Shown: piece by piece, positions 1 to 7,784 of the stretch
Numbering within the stretch: position 1 is the first letter of the stretch
Layout of the letters: every line of letters starts with the position of its first letter
Source: Calditrichota bacterium
GTDB taxonomy: Bacteria > Calditrichota > Calditrichia > Calditrichales > Calditrichaceae
Reading direction: 5' to 3'
DNA: 64,000 nucleotides
NCBI GenBank assembly: GCA_003854985.1
Contig: RQOG01000072.1
Coordinates: 1 to 64,000 of the forward strand
Notes under the pieces: model-generated
Seen by the model: only the letters and a program-made list of their open reading frames with translations
What the model was told of the DNA's origin: nothing
Database searches by the model: none
Position numbers and translations under genes: made by a program

Positions 1-31
1 AAAAAAAAAACCCCGGGGGGGGTTATAATGG
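1..31. other. Low-complexity window edge (A, C and G homopolymer runs)
   Basis: The first bases are ten A, four C and then a run of eight G before normal AT-rich sequence begins. Nothing comparable occurs elsewhere in the window. It may be a genuine homopolymer tract, but an A/C/G staircase at a sequence edge also resembles an assembly or sequencing artefact. No function is assigned. Confidence 0.4.
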
Positions 32-47
32 ATATGAAAATTATATT

Positions 48-317
48 TTATTTTGGAAAATAATTATAAATATCTTTTCTATGCAGACAACGTATAAATT
101 CGACAGTATCTCCGCTTACAAGAATTCCAAGACGATAATCACCTAATCGGATTCTGTATATGTTGTGAAAAGCTTTTAATTTCTTAAAATTTTTTATTTC
201 TGTAAGTTTTTTGGCTTTTTTAACATCTTCTATGCAATCCGCTATTTTATTTAATAGCGTTTTATTAGTGATTTTATTGGTATCTTTTTCAAAACTCTTA
301 TCAATTCTAATATTCAT
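48..317 (-). CDS. RelE/ParE-family toxin
   Basis: An 89-residue basic protein with the compact fold signature of RelE/ParE ribosome-dependent or gyrase-directed toxins: Lys-rich N-terminal helices, then KNFKKLKAFHNIYRIRLGDY, a strand pair LGILVSGDTVEFIRCLHRK, and an IYNYFPK tail. The central segment with F-x-N-I-Y-R-I-R-x-G-x-Y-R matches the strand that carries catalytic basic residues in the family. Its start codon overlaps the stop of the upstream small gene by 4 nt (ATGA), the usual antitoxin-toxin arrangement with translational coupling. The family is clear; whether the target is mRNA or gyrase cannot be told from sequence alone. Confidence 0.8.
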   Translation of the reverse strand: MNIRIDKSFEKDTNKITNKTLLNKIADCIEDVKKAKKLTEIKNFKKLKAFHNIYRIRLGDYRLGILVSGDTVEFIRCLHRKDIYNYFPK

Positions 318-511
318 TTACGCAACTTTTTTATAAAAGAATCGGCATCAACGCTCTGGCCTGTTCTGCCTTCTTTAATGGCATAATATAGTCCGATATC
401 TTCCACTTCTGTTTCAGATAAAATTTTGGCTTTAATTCCCATTTTTTTGGCTAGTTCAATTAATAATTTCAGATCGTTATTTGAACTGCTCTTTAATATA
501 GCTGTTTGCAT
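314..511 (-). CDS. Small antitoxin partner of the RelE/ParE toxin
   Basis: A 65-residue acidic/basic mixed protein placed directly upstream of, and overlapping by 4 nt, the RelE/ParE-like toxin. It has a short N-terminal strand region (MQTAILKSSSNNDLKLLIEL), a helical middle and a YYAIKEGRTGQSVDADSFIKK tail, typical of the toxin-wrapping C-terminus of short antitoxins that lack an obvious DNA-binding domain. The assignment rests on size, position and coupling rather than a recognised DNA-binding motif, so autoregulation by this protein is uncertain. Confidence 0.65.
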   Translation of the reverse strand: MQTAILKSSSNNDLKLLIELAKKMGIKAKILSETEVEDIGLYYAIKEGRTGQSVDADSFIKKLRK

Positions 512-640
512 TAAATTAACCTGTTATTTTTATAGCAATTTAAGCAGGCTGTATTGTTATATCAAGTTTTGATTTGACAGAAAATAGATTTCCGTATAAA
601 CTTTTTGCTTTGAGACATTTATGTTGGACATAAAAAGAAA

Positions 641-850
641 ACCACGAAGTACACGAAGAACACGAAGAAAAACTTGCACAAGAAAATCCTTCCCTTTTGA
701 TTAAGGGAAGGTGTCAGCCGGCATACTGACGGATGGTCTAGACAATCCCAACTACAACACGATACAAGCACTTTAACCAGGAAAATAGATTTGTAAAAAA
801 CCGCCGGATGATAAGAAGAATAAAACACAGGCTAACTATAAGGAACCTAT
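641..850. repeat. Dispersed ~200-bp repeat, copy 1
   Basis: It begins with tandem CACGAAG heptads (ACCACGAAGTACACGAAG), then a CTTCCCTTTTGATTAAGGGAAGG hairpin region, a GTCAG/CTGAC palindrome, an ACCAGGAAAA block and a CGCCGG block, ending near TATAAGGA. Three further copies lie at 3123, 5814 and 7427 in the same orientation. The gap between 512 and 1053 contains only this repeat and AT-rich sequence; the short open frame across it is a translation of the repeat and is not counted as a gene. Confidence 0.8.
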
Positions 851-1053
851 TTTGAAGACTACATACAACGGGCTACGATTCTGAATTCTAAAATTAAAAT
901 TCCATATTCAAAATGGCAGGCGGATATGAACCGAAAAAATGTTTTGTACCTGTCCCTTTTGGGAAAAGGGGTAAAGAGCTTTTGCATCTCATACGGACTT
1001 GTGCAAACAAAAATGCCATTAAAAACATGGACTTTAATATGAACTTAATAAAG

Positions 1054-2145
1054 TCATTTTTTAGTTAACATAATCTCGCCGACACACAAATCATTATACT
1101 TACTTCCCTTATAGACAGATAATATTCTAATTGTTATGTCTGAAGTGGTTTTTTCAATCGGAATTGAAACAGGTACAAATACATCATCAATTATTACATT
1201 TGATTGTATGCCATTAATCATAATTTCAATTTCCTTTAGTCTATTATTTTCAAAAAATAATTTTTCATTTTTAGAATGTCCTGGAAACAAAATCAAGTTT
1301 TTAATGTATACCTTCTTTTCAAGATTAATTTTTAGCATTTCGCCCGAGCCATCTCCTTCAACTCCTTCTGCCCAAATGGAATTTAGATCATAATCTAGCA
1401 AGTTTGAAGAATCATATTTTTTTCCGAGTACCGAACTGGCAATAATTTTAATCTTTGAATTAGAAATATTAACTAAATTAGCATTAGGATTATGTATAAT
1501 TTGACTAATCGCATCTAAATCGTATGTTATATTTTTAATTTCTAATATACTAGCATCATTAAATCTCATATCTAAAAAGAATAAAAAATCTATCCAGGAT
1601 TGGTTAAGATCCTGTTCAGCTTTAGGAAAATAATTCTTTAAATTGTTTCTAAACAATAATAAGTACTCTTGATATGCATCCAAATAAATTGGAAACCAAG
1701 TCATGTATTCTGAATCATAATATTTAGTAATAAAATCTATTGCGTCATCATTTAGATCATATAATACTTGAAAATGGGCTATAAAAGATTTTTTTCTATA
1801 ATCATCAGTACTCAGTACATCATTTAAAACACCTTTAAAAGTAGAATAATTAGAAGCATTTTCATCTAAATAATTACTAATAGAATGAGCGTCTTGTGAT
1901 ATCAATATTAGTGTTTTTAAGTTTCTTTCATCAGCCTTTATTAAATCAATAATAGATTTTTTATTATAATAATCTATTGCTTTCCTTAAATCTTCCAATA
2001 GACTTTTTTGATTATTCCCATATAATTTTAAACCATAGTTTAATTGGTAGTAATTTTTTGTAGAATCAAATAAAACATATTGCGCATATGAATATGAAGA
2101 TATAAAAATTACAAAATTGAATAAAATTATGAATTTAATTTTCAT
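1054..2145 (-). CDS. Secreted protein, discoidin-like C-terminus; candidate immunity partner of RHS cassette 1
   Basis: A 363-residue protein with a clear signal peptide (MKIKFIILFNFVIFISSYSYAQ). Residues about 25-215 are helical and unlike anything I recognise. Residues about 225-363 resemble discoidin-like (NADase-type) glycan-binding modules: ASSVLGKKYDSSNLLDYDL, a W-x-EGVEGDGSGE loop, strands leading to N-x-R-x-K-E-I-E, and a final KYNDLCVGEIML strand. It starts 3 nt after the stop of the RHS tip gene, so the two are co-translated. That position fits an immunity protein, and export would fit a toxin acting in the periplasm. The immunity role is inference; an accessory secreted effector is the alternative. 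The codon usage is very AT-rich compared with the BMC operon. Confidence 0.6.
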   Translation of the reverse strand: MKIKFIILFNFVIFISSYSYAQYVLFDSTKNYYQLNYGLKLYGNNQKSLLEDLRKAIDYYNKKSIIDLIKADERNLKTLILISQDAHSISNYLDENASNYSTFKGVLNDVLSTDDYRKKSFIAHFQVLYDLNDDAIDFITKYYDSEYMTWFPIYLDAYQEYLLLFRNNLKNYFPKAEQDLNQSWIDFLFFLDMRFNDASILEIKNITYDLDAISQIIHNPNANLVNISNSKIKIIASSVLGKKYDSSNLLDYDLNSIWAEGVEGDGSGEMLKINLEKKVYIKNLILFPGHSKNEKLFFENNRLKEIEIMINGIQSNVIIDDVFVPVSIPIEKTTSDITIRILSVYKGSKYNDLCVGEIMLTKK

Positions 2146-2148
2146 ATG

Positions 2149-3051
2149 TCATTCCTCTTCATCTTTAACATACTCCCAACGGCGTCTTTCTTCATTGTAT
2201 GTTGCTTGTCTATTATTTATTTGTATGTATACCTTTTGACCATTTTTCATTGCTTTTAAAACAATATCTCTAAGTTGAGAAAATTGACTCCTTGACATTG
2301 TAAGACATCCCGTTGCATAATTTGAGTTTCCAGGATGAATTGAAATGCCTGTTCTAGTAACTCCATTTTCTGTTTTTAATACCCCATATGTTTGGCCTGG
2401 ATCATTTACTCCCAACCATCCACCTTTTTTACCAGCAGTAGATGCCGATTCTTGCGATCTATCTGTTGCTTCGTAAAAACCACCAGGTGTTTCATTATAA
2501 CTACCAAATTGATCATCTCCAGAATGGTTAAACTCATTATGCCATGCATTTCTAGCAACCTCAAATTCACTATGTTCGGATGTCCACTCTGATGCAGGCA
2601 TCGGTTCACCACTTCCGATATAAGATTCATCTCCGTAATCATATACATCCATTTTATATGTGGCAAAATGGGTTGAAGATCCCTTATCCCTACCTTGATC
2701 CCACTGCGATGCCCAATTATAATTTGTTACAACTCTATTCACTTCACCACTTACAACAATTAATACATCTTCACCTTGTTCATCTATTGCTATAATAGGA
2801 TTATTTAAAACATAGTTATATGGCGAATGTGATGGATATTTGTGAGTTAGTGGATCCATTGAACGCCAGACACATATCTCCGGATCGTAGTACCTTGCGC
2901 CAAAGTAATACCAGTCTAAATTGCCGCCGGCCATAACCTCCTGGTCTAACTCTTTGCCGGAATACTTGTATAAATCCCACGGGTTGGCCGTGTTGCTTGA
3001 ACCCCGGGAGAATACTTTTGTCACAGATCGTTTTTTTGTAAATATAACCAA
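2149..3051 (-). CDS. Orphan RHS core stub with L,D-transpeptidase-like tip (cassette 1)
   Basis: Residues 22-90 are the end of an RHS repeat-associated core (YKYSGKELDQEVMAGG, WYYFGARYYDPE, DPLTHKYPSHSPYNYVLNNP). The remaining ~205 residues are a unique tip. Near its end is ISIHPGNSNYATGCLTMS, in which His239 and Cys249 within a TGC triad resemble the His...(S/T)xGC signature of L,D-transpeptidase-like (YkuD/Tlde1-type) enzymes that attack peptidoglycan. The first ~20 residues are not RHS sequence, and no YD-repeat shell precedes the stub, so this is a displaced tip cassette rather than a full RHS protein. The next gene, 3 nt downstream, encodes an exported candidate immunity protein. Toxin family is inferred from one motif; delivery would require recombination onto a full-length RHS gene elsewhere. 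Confidence 0.65.
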   Translation of the reverse strand: MVIFTKKRSVTKVFSRGSSNTANPWDLYKYSGKELDQEVMAGGNLDWYYFGARYYDPEICVWRSMDPLTHKYPSHSPYNYVLNNPIIAIDEQGEDVLIVVSGEVNRVVTNYNWASQWDQGRDKGSSTHFATYKMDVYDYGDESYIGSGEPMPASEWTSEHSEFEVARNAWHNEFNHSGDDQFGSYNETPGGFYEATDRSQESASTAGKKGGWLGVNDPGQTYGVLKTENGVTRTGISIHPGNSNYATGCLTMSRSQFSQLRDIVLKAMKNGQKVYIQINNRQATYNEERRRWEYVKDEEE

Positions 3052-3122
3052 CGCCGTATTAAAGATAAAGCCCGGGGATTTTAAACCGCCTGCCGCGGCA
3101 TTTCTGTTTTACATACTAATGA

Positions 3123-3335
3123 AACCACAAAAGACACGAAGAGCACGAAGAAAAAACTTGCACAAGAAAATCCTTCCCTTTTGATTAAGGGAAGGTGGCA
3201 GTCGGTAGACTGACGGATGGGTCAGACAATCCCGGTTACAACCCGATACGCGCATGTTAACCAGGAAAACAGAGTTGTGGCAAAGCGCCGGATATGAAAA
3301 AGAATTAAAAACTAAATAATATAAGGAGCCTTTCT
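3123..3335. repeat. Dispersed ~200-bp repeat, copy 2
   Basis: Same order of blocks as at 641: CACGAAG heptads, CTTCCCTTTTGATTAAGGGA hairpin, GTCGG-TAGACTGAC palindrome, a CCCGATACGCGCA block, ACCAGGAAAACAGAGTT, and a GCGCCGG block, ending at TATAAGGAGCC. It sits between the 5' end of RHS cassette 1 and the terminator behind cassette 2, that is, exactly at a cassette boundary. Confidence 0.8.
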
Positions 3336-3397
3336 GGCGGGCGTCATTTATTTACTGGTAGGAAACTGATTTCTTTATACACAAGCGCAAACAAAGA

Positions 3398-3417
3398 AGC
3401 CCCTGAAAACAGGGGCT
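3398..3417 (-). terminator. Intrinsic terminator behind RHS cassette 2
   Basis: An 8-bp perfect stem AGCCCCTG/CAGGGGCT with an AAAA/TTTT loop; read on the minus strand it is followed by a T-rich stretch (TCTTTGTTTG). It lies downstream of the small membrane-protein genes. A near-identical hairpin is found behind cassette 3 at 7736-7757, suggesting the cassettes share a common 3' boundary. Confidence 0.65.
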
Positions 3418-3436
3418 AAAAGGTTATTTATCTAAA

Positions 3437-3607
3437 TTAATTAAAGATAAATATTCTAATAATCACAAACACCCCAATAAATATTAACCAAATTATAATA
3501 ACTTGTCTAAAAGTAATGTTCTTTGAATTTAAACGTGCTACAGAAAAAATTGCTGCAAAAAACAATACGATCGTTGCAATACCAATGTCTTTTAGTATTT
3601 CAAACAT
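3437..3607 (-). CDS. Small two-helix membrane protein
   Basis: A 56-residue frame beginning ATG at 3607 and ending TAA at 3437. It encodes two hydrophobic segments, GIATIVLFFAAIFSVA and VIIIWLIFIGVFVIIRIF, separated by a short polar loop (RLNSKNITFRQ). It overlaps the 3' end of the RDD-like gene by 8 nt, so it is probably translated from the same message. It is not a family I recognise. Its place in the cassette after a candidate immunity gene suggests an accessory membrane partner. Confidence 0.55.
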   Translation of the reverse strand: MFEILKDIGIATIVLFFAAIFSVARLNSKNITFRQVIIIWLIFIGVFVIIRIFIFN

Positions 3608-4025
3608 ATTTATAATAGGTCTTAAATATAAAATCTATAATAGTCATTGGCTTATTATACTGATTTTTAAAAAATATCGTCGTATTTAAACTTATAAATA
3701 ATAAGAGAATTACTATTAAGTCAATTAAACTTGAGTAACTCATAATAATTAGTAAAAAATAAAAGCAAAAAACTACATTCCTTAGAAATATATAACTTGA
3801 TTTAATTTCATTACTGTTAATTCTATCAATCTGAATCCTGACTATTTTTTCTCCAAACGTTCTTTTCATTATAAAAATAAAAACACTAGTATGTATTATA
3901 AGAAGCAATAGAGACATATATGAAAGATAAATCAAATTATAGTTTGTTTTTAAATTCAAAATTAAACAAGGAATAATTGAAATTGTTAAATCAATTATTG
4001 TAGCCAATATTCTTTTCATAATCAT
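3600..4025 (-). CDS. RDD-like membrane protein, candidate immunity protein of RHS cassette 2
   Basis: A 141-residue polytopic protein with four predicted hydrophobic segments (MKRILATIIDLTISIIPCLI..., LSYMSLLLLIIHTSVFIFI, IFLRNVVFCFYFLLIIMS, LIDLIVILLLFISL). The N-terminal R-x-x-A-x-x-I-D pattern and the loop RTFGEKIVRIQID resemble RDD-family proteins (Arg near the start, Asp in the first helix, and a GExI/V loop). Its ATG abuts the stop codon (4026-4028) of the restored RHS tip frame with no gap, the coupling expected of a toxin-immunity pair. RDD proteins are of poorly defined function; the immunity role is inferred from position only. Confidence 0.6.
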   Translation of the reverse strand: MIMKRILATIIDLTISIIPCLILNLKTNYNLIYLSYMSLLLLIIHTSVFIFIMKRTFGEKIVRIQIDRINSNEIKSSYIFLRNVVFCFYFLLIIMSYSSLIDLIVILLLFISLNTTIFFKNQYNKPMTIIDFIFKTYYKYV

Positions 4026-4660
4026 TTATATGTTTTCCTTTTTCTTTTTCTCTTCTTCTTTTATTTTTTCTTCCTGTTCTTTCCTTTCTTCTTCCTGTTT
4101 TATATATTCTTCTATCATTTCTTTGACATCATCTGTAACTGCTTCTGTATCAAGTAATATTTGTAATTCGTTAACGTTGTCCCTGTTTTAGAAAGTGCAG
4201 TATGTACGTTTCCTAACAGAGTGATCATATCATATAATAAGTTAACGGTTAAAGCAGTTTGTCTATCCATACCTGTTCCCATCAGAACAGGGATTAGTAT
4301 CCCGTCTTGTAAAGCTGATGTCTTATCCTGTAATCCTGATATCATATCTATAAGTCCTAAATTCATTGTAGTAAGACTCGTCACTAAGACAAATCCACCG
4401 CTGAGGGCACCACCGACTCGTACCGTTTGAATGCAATAATATCCGGCACCTATTGTACCAGCTAAATCACAGCTGAATTTTGCTGTACCTTTCCAAAATG
4501 TAGGCCAGTCGACAAAACCATCTGGATCAAATCTGTTTAATGGGTTGTTCCTAACATATGCATATGGAGAAAGATTGTATAGTTTATGGCTCATTATCCT
4601 GCTTGGACTCCATTTTGTAAGTGCTGGATCTGGGATATACCACCTTCCAATCTCCGGGTC

Positions 4661-4712
4661 ACGCCGACAGGCCAGTCTGGCAAGGCGCAGCCTGACAGGC
4701 GTCCCTTTCGGG
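4661..4712. repeat. Micro-insertion B, expanded copy, in RHS core of cassette 2
   Basis: It interrupts the RHS core between the codons for YY and DPE. It consists of the 24-nt unit seen at 9070-9093 with a further 28 nt nested inside, flanked by the direct repeat GACAGGC. The added 28 nt shift the frame. It contains the TCCC-TTTC-GGGA palindrome. Confidence 0.6.
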
Positions 4713-4736
4713 ATAGTACCTGGTGCCAAAGTAGTA

Positions 4737-4787
4737 CCCCCAAAAGGGGCAGGTTCCCAAGGGATAAATCCCAACAAGGGACAGGCA
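4737..4787. repeat. Micro-insertion A in RHS core of cassette 2
   Basis: About 51 nt inserted between the RHS codons for N-L and Y-Y-F-G, absent from cassette 1 and present with few changes at the same site in cassette 3 (9117-9168). It contains CCCAAGGGATAAATCCC-like imperfect palindromes and a GGGACAGGCA end. Confidence 0.6.
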
Positions 4788-4985
4788 CTACAAATTCTTA
4801 CCATTCGCCATAACTTCCTGGTCAAGTTCCTTGCCGGAATACTTGTATAAATCCCCCGGGTTGGCCGTGTTGCTGCTGCGCCCGGTAATTTTCAGGGGTT
4901 TTATTTCCAATTTAGTTGCTTTTATCAAAGACCTTATTTTTCTTCCAAAAAAATAATTTTGCCAAAAGACCGGTTGTAAATACGC

Positions 4986-5252
4986 TTATTCTTTTAATAA
5001 ACGACTGAGCTCTGCGGCTGATGGTTCTTTTCCCTGCTTAGTCTTGCTTAAAAACCTGCCGAAATCAGAAATAAGTTCCTTCGTATCTTTATTCTTCAAT
5101 CTGTTATCCATCCACTCCAATGTTTCTTCTCTGGTGACAGCAATTTGCAGCCAGTGATTAACAAAGGCATTGAAGGACATCTCGTTTTTGCGCGCTAAAC
5201 GGGAAGCTTTCTTTTTAAGAGCGTCGGGAACTCTTATTGATAAAGTACTCAT
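4986..5252 (-). CDS. Ribbon-helix-helix antitoxin (partner of PIN toxin)
   Basis: An 88-residue protein starting MSTLSIRVPDALKKKASRLA, the strand-helix-helix pattern of CopG/RHH DNA-binding domains, continuing with NEMSFNAFVNHWLQIAVTRE. The C-terminal half (DTKELISDFGRFLSKTKQGK) is the likely toxin-binding part. It begins 1 nt after the stop of the PIN-domain gene, giving a toxin-first order that is less usual but known for PIN/RHH pairs. It probably represses the operon with its partner. Confidence 0.75.
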   Translation of the reverse strand: MSTLSIRVPDALKKKASRLARKNEMSFNAFVNHWLQIAVTREETLEWMDNRLKNKDTKELISDFGRFLSKTKQGKEPSAAELSRLLKE

Positions 5253-5253
5253 A

Positions 5254-5715
5254 TTATTTATCCTCTAAATAGTGTTTACAGAATTCGTCAGGAGTCATTA
5301 TGATTAATTCCGGGAATTTTAATTCACCTGATACAAAATCTTTCAGATTTTTTGTAACTAAAATTGCAGATGTGGATATTGCCGCTTCCAGTATAAAATT
5401 ATCCGCTTCATCTTTGAGATTAGGCCGCCACATATAGTAAGGTTCCGATTCGCGGGCAATAGCCAGCAGGGCATCCAGTATCATTTTTATTTCTTCAGGC
5501 GTTGCTTTTATTAATTGTTGTATTTCTTCTCTGCAAAGAACCGATTCATATTCTAAAAAAAGTTTCTGATTTAAAGCCAGAGGCGTTATACCTTCCTGTA
5601 CGCTTTTTAAAATTCTGTAAGAAGGAGAATTTTTATAGCGGCATAATCCCGATATCAGTACATTGGTATCCATTACAATAAGCGGTATATGCAATTGAGT
5701 ATTAACTTTTTTCAT
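5254..5715 (-). CDS. PIN-domain toxin (putative RNase)
   Basis: A 153-residue PIN-domain protein of the COG1569 type. Acidic residues that would bind Mg2+ are seen in IPLIVMDTNVLISGL (first Asp), the mid-protein Glu in FLEYESVLCREE, and LKDEADNFILEAA followed by AILVTKNLKDF. Family members are single-strand-specific ribonucleases held inactive by an RHH or similar antitoxin. The antitoxin gene follows at a 1-nt distance. The length is normal for the family and all catalytic acidic positions appear intact. Confidence 0.8.
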   Translation of the reverse strand: MKKVNTQLHIPLIVMDTNVLISGLCRYKNSPSYRILKSVQEGITPLALNQKLFLEYESVLCREEIQQLIKATPEEIKMILDALLAIARESEPYYMWRPNLKDEADNFILEAAISTSAILVTKNLKDFVSGELKFPELIIMTPDEFCKHYLEDK

Positions 5716-5813
5716 TCTGTTCTATTCTATTAACACTACCGTATATAATACCAAAGACTTTTAATGAAATCAAGAATGAAATATGAAATTGATTCATATA
5801 AATATGCTAAGGA

Positions 5814-5985
5814 AACCAAAACAGACACGAAGGGCGCGAAGAAAAAACTTGCACAAGAAAACCCTTCTCTTTTGGTTAAGGGAAGGTGTCAGTCGGCTGA
5901 CTGAACGGATGGGTTAAACAACTACAACCCGATACACGCACATATTAGCAAGGAAAACAGAGTTATGGAAAACCGCCGGTTAAAA
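5814..5985. repeat. Dispersed ~200-bp repeat, copy 3
   Basis: CACGAAG/GCGCGAAG heptads, a CTTCTCTTTTGGTTAAGGGA hairpin, GTCAGTCGGCTGACTGA, CCCGATACACGCACA, a GCAAGGAAAACAGAGTTATGG block and ACCGCCGG. It fills the gap between the PIN/RHH pair and the AAA ATPase (5716-6097); apart from it I see only AT-rich sequence there. Confidence 0.8.
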
Positions 5986-6097
5986 GATAGAGCCCAGGGA
6001 ATTTATTCCAATTAGCAGCGGCCTGTAACTTTAAAACAAATGCATGGCTGGTAGCGCTCCTTGATGTATAATTGTTGAAATCAAAGCCTTATGAAAT

Positions 6098-7285
6098 TTA
6101 TTTATATAAACCAGCGAAATTTTTTAAATCTATACACTGCTGAAGTCCTAAAACTGTTATTTTATGATCAATGGGATACACATTCTTTCCCGGATAAATC
6201 ACCCAAATACGTTCCAAATTCAATTCGGCAATCGCAGAATACATCGATTTTGTGGGTACGGGACTTTCATTGTACTTTACTTCAATGCCCCAAAGCTTTC
6301 CATTTTTCCTGAAAACCAAATCCAGTTCAGCTCCGGTATGTACCGCCCAGAAGTATACTTCTTCTTCTTTTAAATCCAGTCGCAGGATAACCTGTTCCAG
6401 GGCAAATCCTTCCCAGGAGGCCCCTAATTTCGGATTCCCCAGCAGTTGATCTAAGGAATTCACGCCAATGAATGAATGAAATAATCCTGAATCTCTGAAA
6501 AATATTTTCGGACGTTTAATTAATCGCTTTTTTGTATTATAAAACCAGGGCTGTAACTGACGTATTACAAACGTGCCGGACAGGATATCCAAATATCTCT
6601 TAACCGTAGTATCGGCTAAATTCAGACTACGTCCTATTTCCGATGCATTAAATATATTTCCATGGTAATGAGATAACATCGTCCAGAATCTTCGTAACTG
6701 CAATGCCGGAATCTGTATACCCAGGTTTGGAATATCCCGTTCCAGAAAGGTTCTGATAAAACTTTCCCGCCACTGCACCGAAACCTGATTATTTTCCGCC
6801 AGAAAGGACCTTGGGAATCCTCCTCTGATCCATAATTTCTGCATATTGTCATTATTGATTTCCGATAAGCTAAATCCGCACAATTCCAGGTATTGTATCC
6901 GCCCGGCCAATGTTTCCGAACTTTGAGCTATTAAATCTCTTGAAGCGCTGCCCGTAATTAAAAACCGTAGACTTTTATTATTATCGACCAGAACCCGAAG
7001 AGCCGCAAATAAATCAGGCCGCCGTTGGATTTCGTCGATGATTACAAGGCCGGTAAAATCTTCCAGTAAAAGCATTGGATTCTGAAGCTTTGATAAATCA
7101 CGCGGATCTTCACAATCAAAAAAAAGCGTCTTTGGCGCCTCATAATGATTCAGGAACTGTTTGGCAAGCGTTGTTTTACCGCACTGCCTGGGCCCCAAAA
7201 GGCCGACCACCGGATTATTTTTAAAAAAAGATGATAAGGCTGATATTTTGTCGGTTCGAATTATTTCCATGGCAAAATATACCAT
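6098..7285 (-). CDS. AAA ATPase with DUF4143 C-terminal domain
   Basis: A 395-residue protein of the widespread AAA_14/DUF4143 family. Walker A is GLLGPRQCGKTTLAKQF at about residues 28-45, Walker B LVIIDEIQRRPDLF at about 81-94, and an arginine-rich sensor region ITGSASRDLIAQ follows. The C-terminal half has the DUF4143 region with RPKIFFRDSGLFHSFIGV and a nuclease-like ELDLVFRKNGKLWGIEVKYN motif (E-D...E-x-K), resembling a restriction-endonuclease-fold core. Met6 may be the true start (MEIIRTDKIS). The family's biological role is not known; it occurs in mobile and accessory regions, as here, flanked on both sides by copies of the dispersed repeat. Confidence 0.85.
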   Translation of the reverse strand: MVYFAMEIIRTDKISALSSFFKNNPVVGLLGPRQCGKTTLAKQFLNHYEAPKTLFFDCEDPRDLSKLQNPMLLLEDFTGLVIIDEIQRRPDLFAALRVLVDNNKSLRFLITGSASRDLIAQSSETLAGRIQYLELCGFSLSEINNDNMQKLWIRGGFPRSFLAENNQVSVQWRESFIRTFLERDIPNLGIQIPALQLRRFWTMLSHYHGNIFNASEIGRSLNLADTTVKRYLDILSGTFVIRQLQPWFYNTKKRLIKRPKIFFRDSGLFHSFIGVNSLDQLLGNPKLGASWEGFALEQVILRLDLKEEEVYFWAVHTGAELDLVFRKNGKLWGIEVKYNESPVPTKSMYSAIAELNLERIWVIYPGKNVYPIDHKITVLGLQQCIDLKNFAGLYK

Positions 7286-7426
7286 GAAATTTCGGCAGGC
7301 GCAACCGAATTTTCATGTTTATAGTTATAAACCTTATAAATATGCCCTTTATGCTCTCATAGAGATAAGTAATACCGGTATGCGAGTTAAAACTGGCCGC
7401 CGTATTTTTGTTTGATATGCCAAGGA

Positions 7427-7515
7427 AACCACGAAGGACACGAAGGGCGCGAAGAAAAAATTTGTACAAGAAAATCTTTCCCTTTTGATTAAGGGAAGGC
7501 AATGGCGGATGGGCG
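7427..7515. repeat. Dispersed repeat, copy 4 (truncated)
   Basis: Only the first ~90 nt of the repeat: AACCACGAAGGACACGAAG heptads and the CCCTTTTGATTAAGGGAAGG hairpin, then GGCGGATGGG. The later blocks are missing. It lies between the AAA ATPase start and the terminator behind RHS cassette 3. The rest of the 7286-7784 gap is AT-rich with no gene I can support. Confidence 0.75.
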
Positions 7516-7735
7516 CAACAGCCTGCTTTTGTTTACAGAACTCCGGTTGTTGCTTGATTTTGGATTGGTGGGCAATGGATAGATTTTCGATGCTCCCGTA
7601 TTCAAGGCAAGACCGGCCTATGGCCTTTATATAATGTGCCGTTATATAAGCACCCAATTTATTATTATGACTATTAAGGTGTTGCGTGTTATATAACAAC
7701 ATTATGCAAACTTGCCATTAGCAATGGATAATACA

Positions 7736-7757
7736 AAGCCCCTGAAATCAGGGGTTT
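7736..7757 (-). terminator. Intrinsic terminator behind RHS cassette 3
   Basis: A stem of CCCCTGA/TCAGGGG extended by flanking A-T pairs with a 2-nt loop; on the minus strand a short T-rich tail follows. It is downstream of the membrane-anchored 170-residue protein and is nearly the same hairpin as at 3398-3417. Confidence 0.6.
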
Positions 7758-7784
7758 ATAAGTTGGAATGGGAATTTGATTCAA

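Larger units (their letters stand above)
4026..4876 (-). pseudogene. Orphan RHS core stub and membrane-active-looking tip (cassette 2), frameshifted
   Basis: The minus-strand sequence from about 4876 encodes the same RHS core stub as the other cassettes, but two short insertions (4737-4787, 4661-4712) put successive parts in different frames. The longest frame (4115-4825) carries DPEIGRWYIPDPALTKWSPS, LSPYAYVRNNPLNRFDPDG and then a hydrophobic, glycine-rich tip (about residues 110-215). Near 4185 this frame becomes implausible, while another frame reads VNELQILLDTEAVTDD and then a Glu/Lys-rich tail to a TAA at 4026-4028, touching the RDD-like gene start. One 1-nt frameshift therefore restores a tip of about 150 residues. 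The tip family is unknown; hydrophobic segments suggest membrane insertion. As it stands the gene is not translatable as one protein. Confidence 0.6.

Noticed and set aside
641-700. CRISPR-like tandem units (CACGAAG)
   Set aside because: Units are 7-9 nt with no spacers and no cas gene nearby.
619-828. 69-residue frame with FFVFFVYFVVFFL-like sequence
   Set aside because: It is a translation of the dispersed repeat's CACGAAG heptads and recurs with variations in the other copies.
1136-1393. 85-residue plus-strand frame
   Set aside because: It is the shadow of the secreted discoidin-like protein on the opposite strand.
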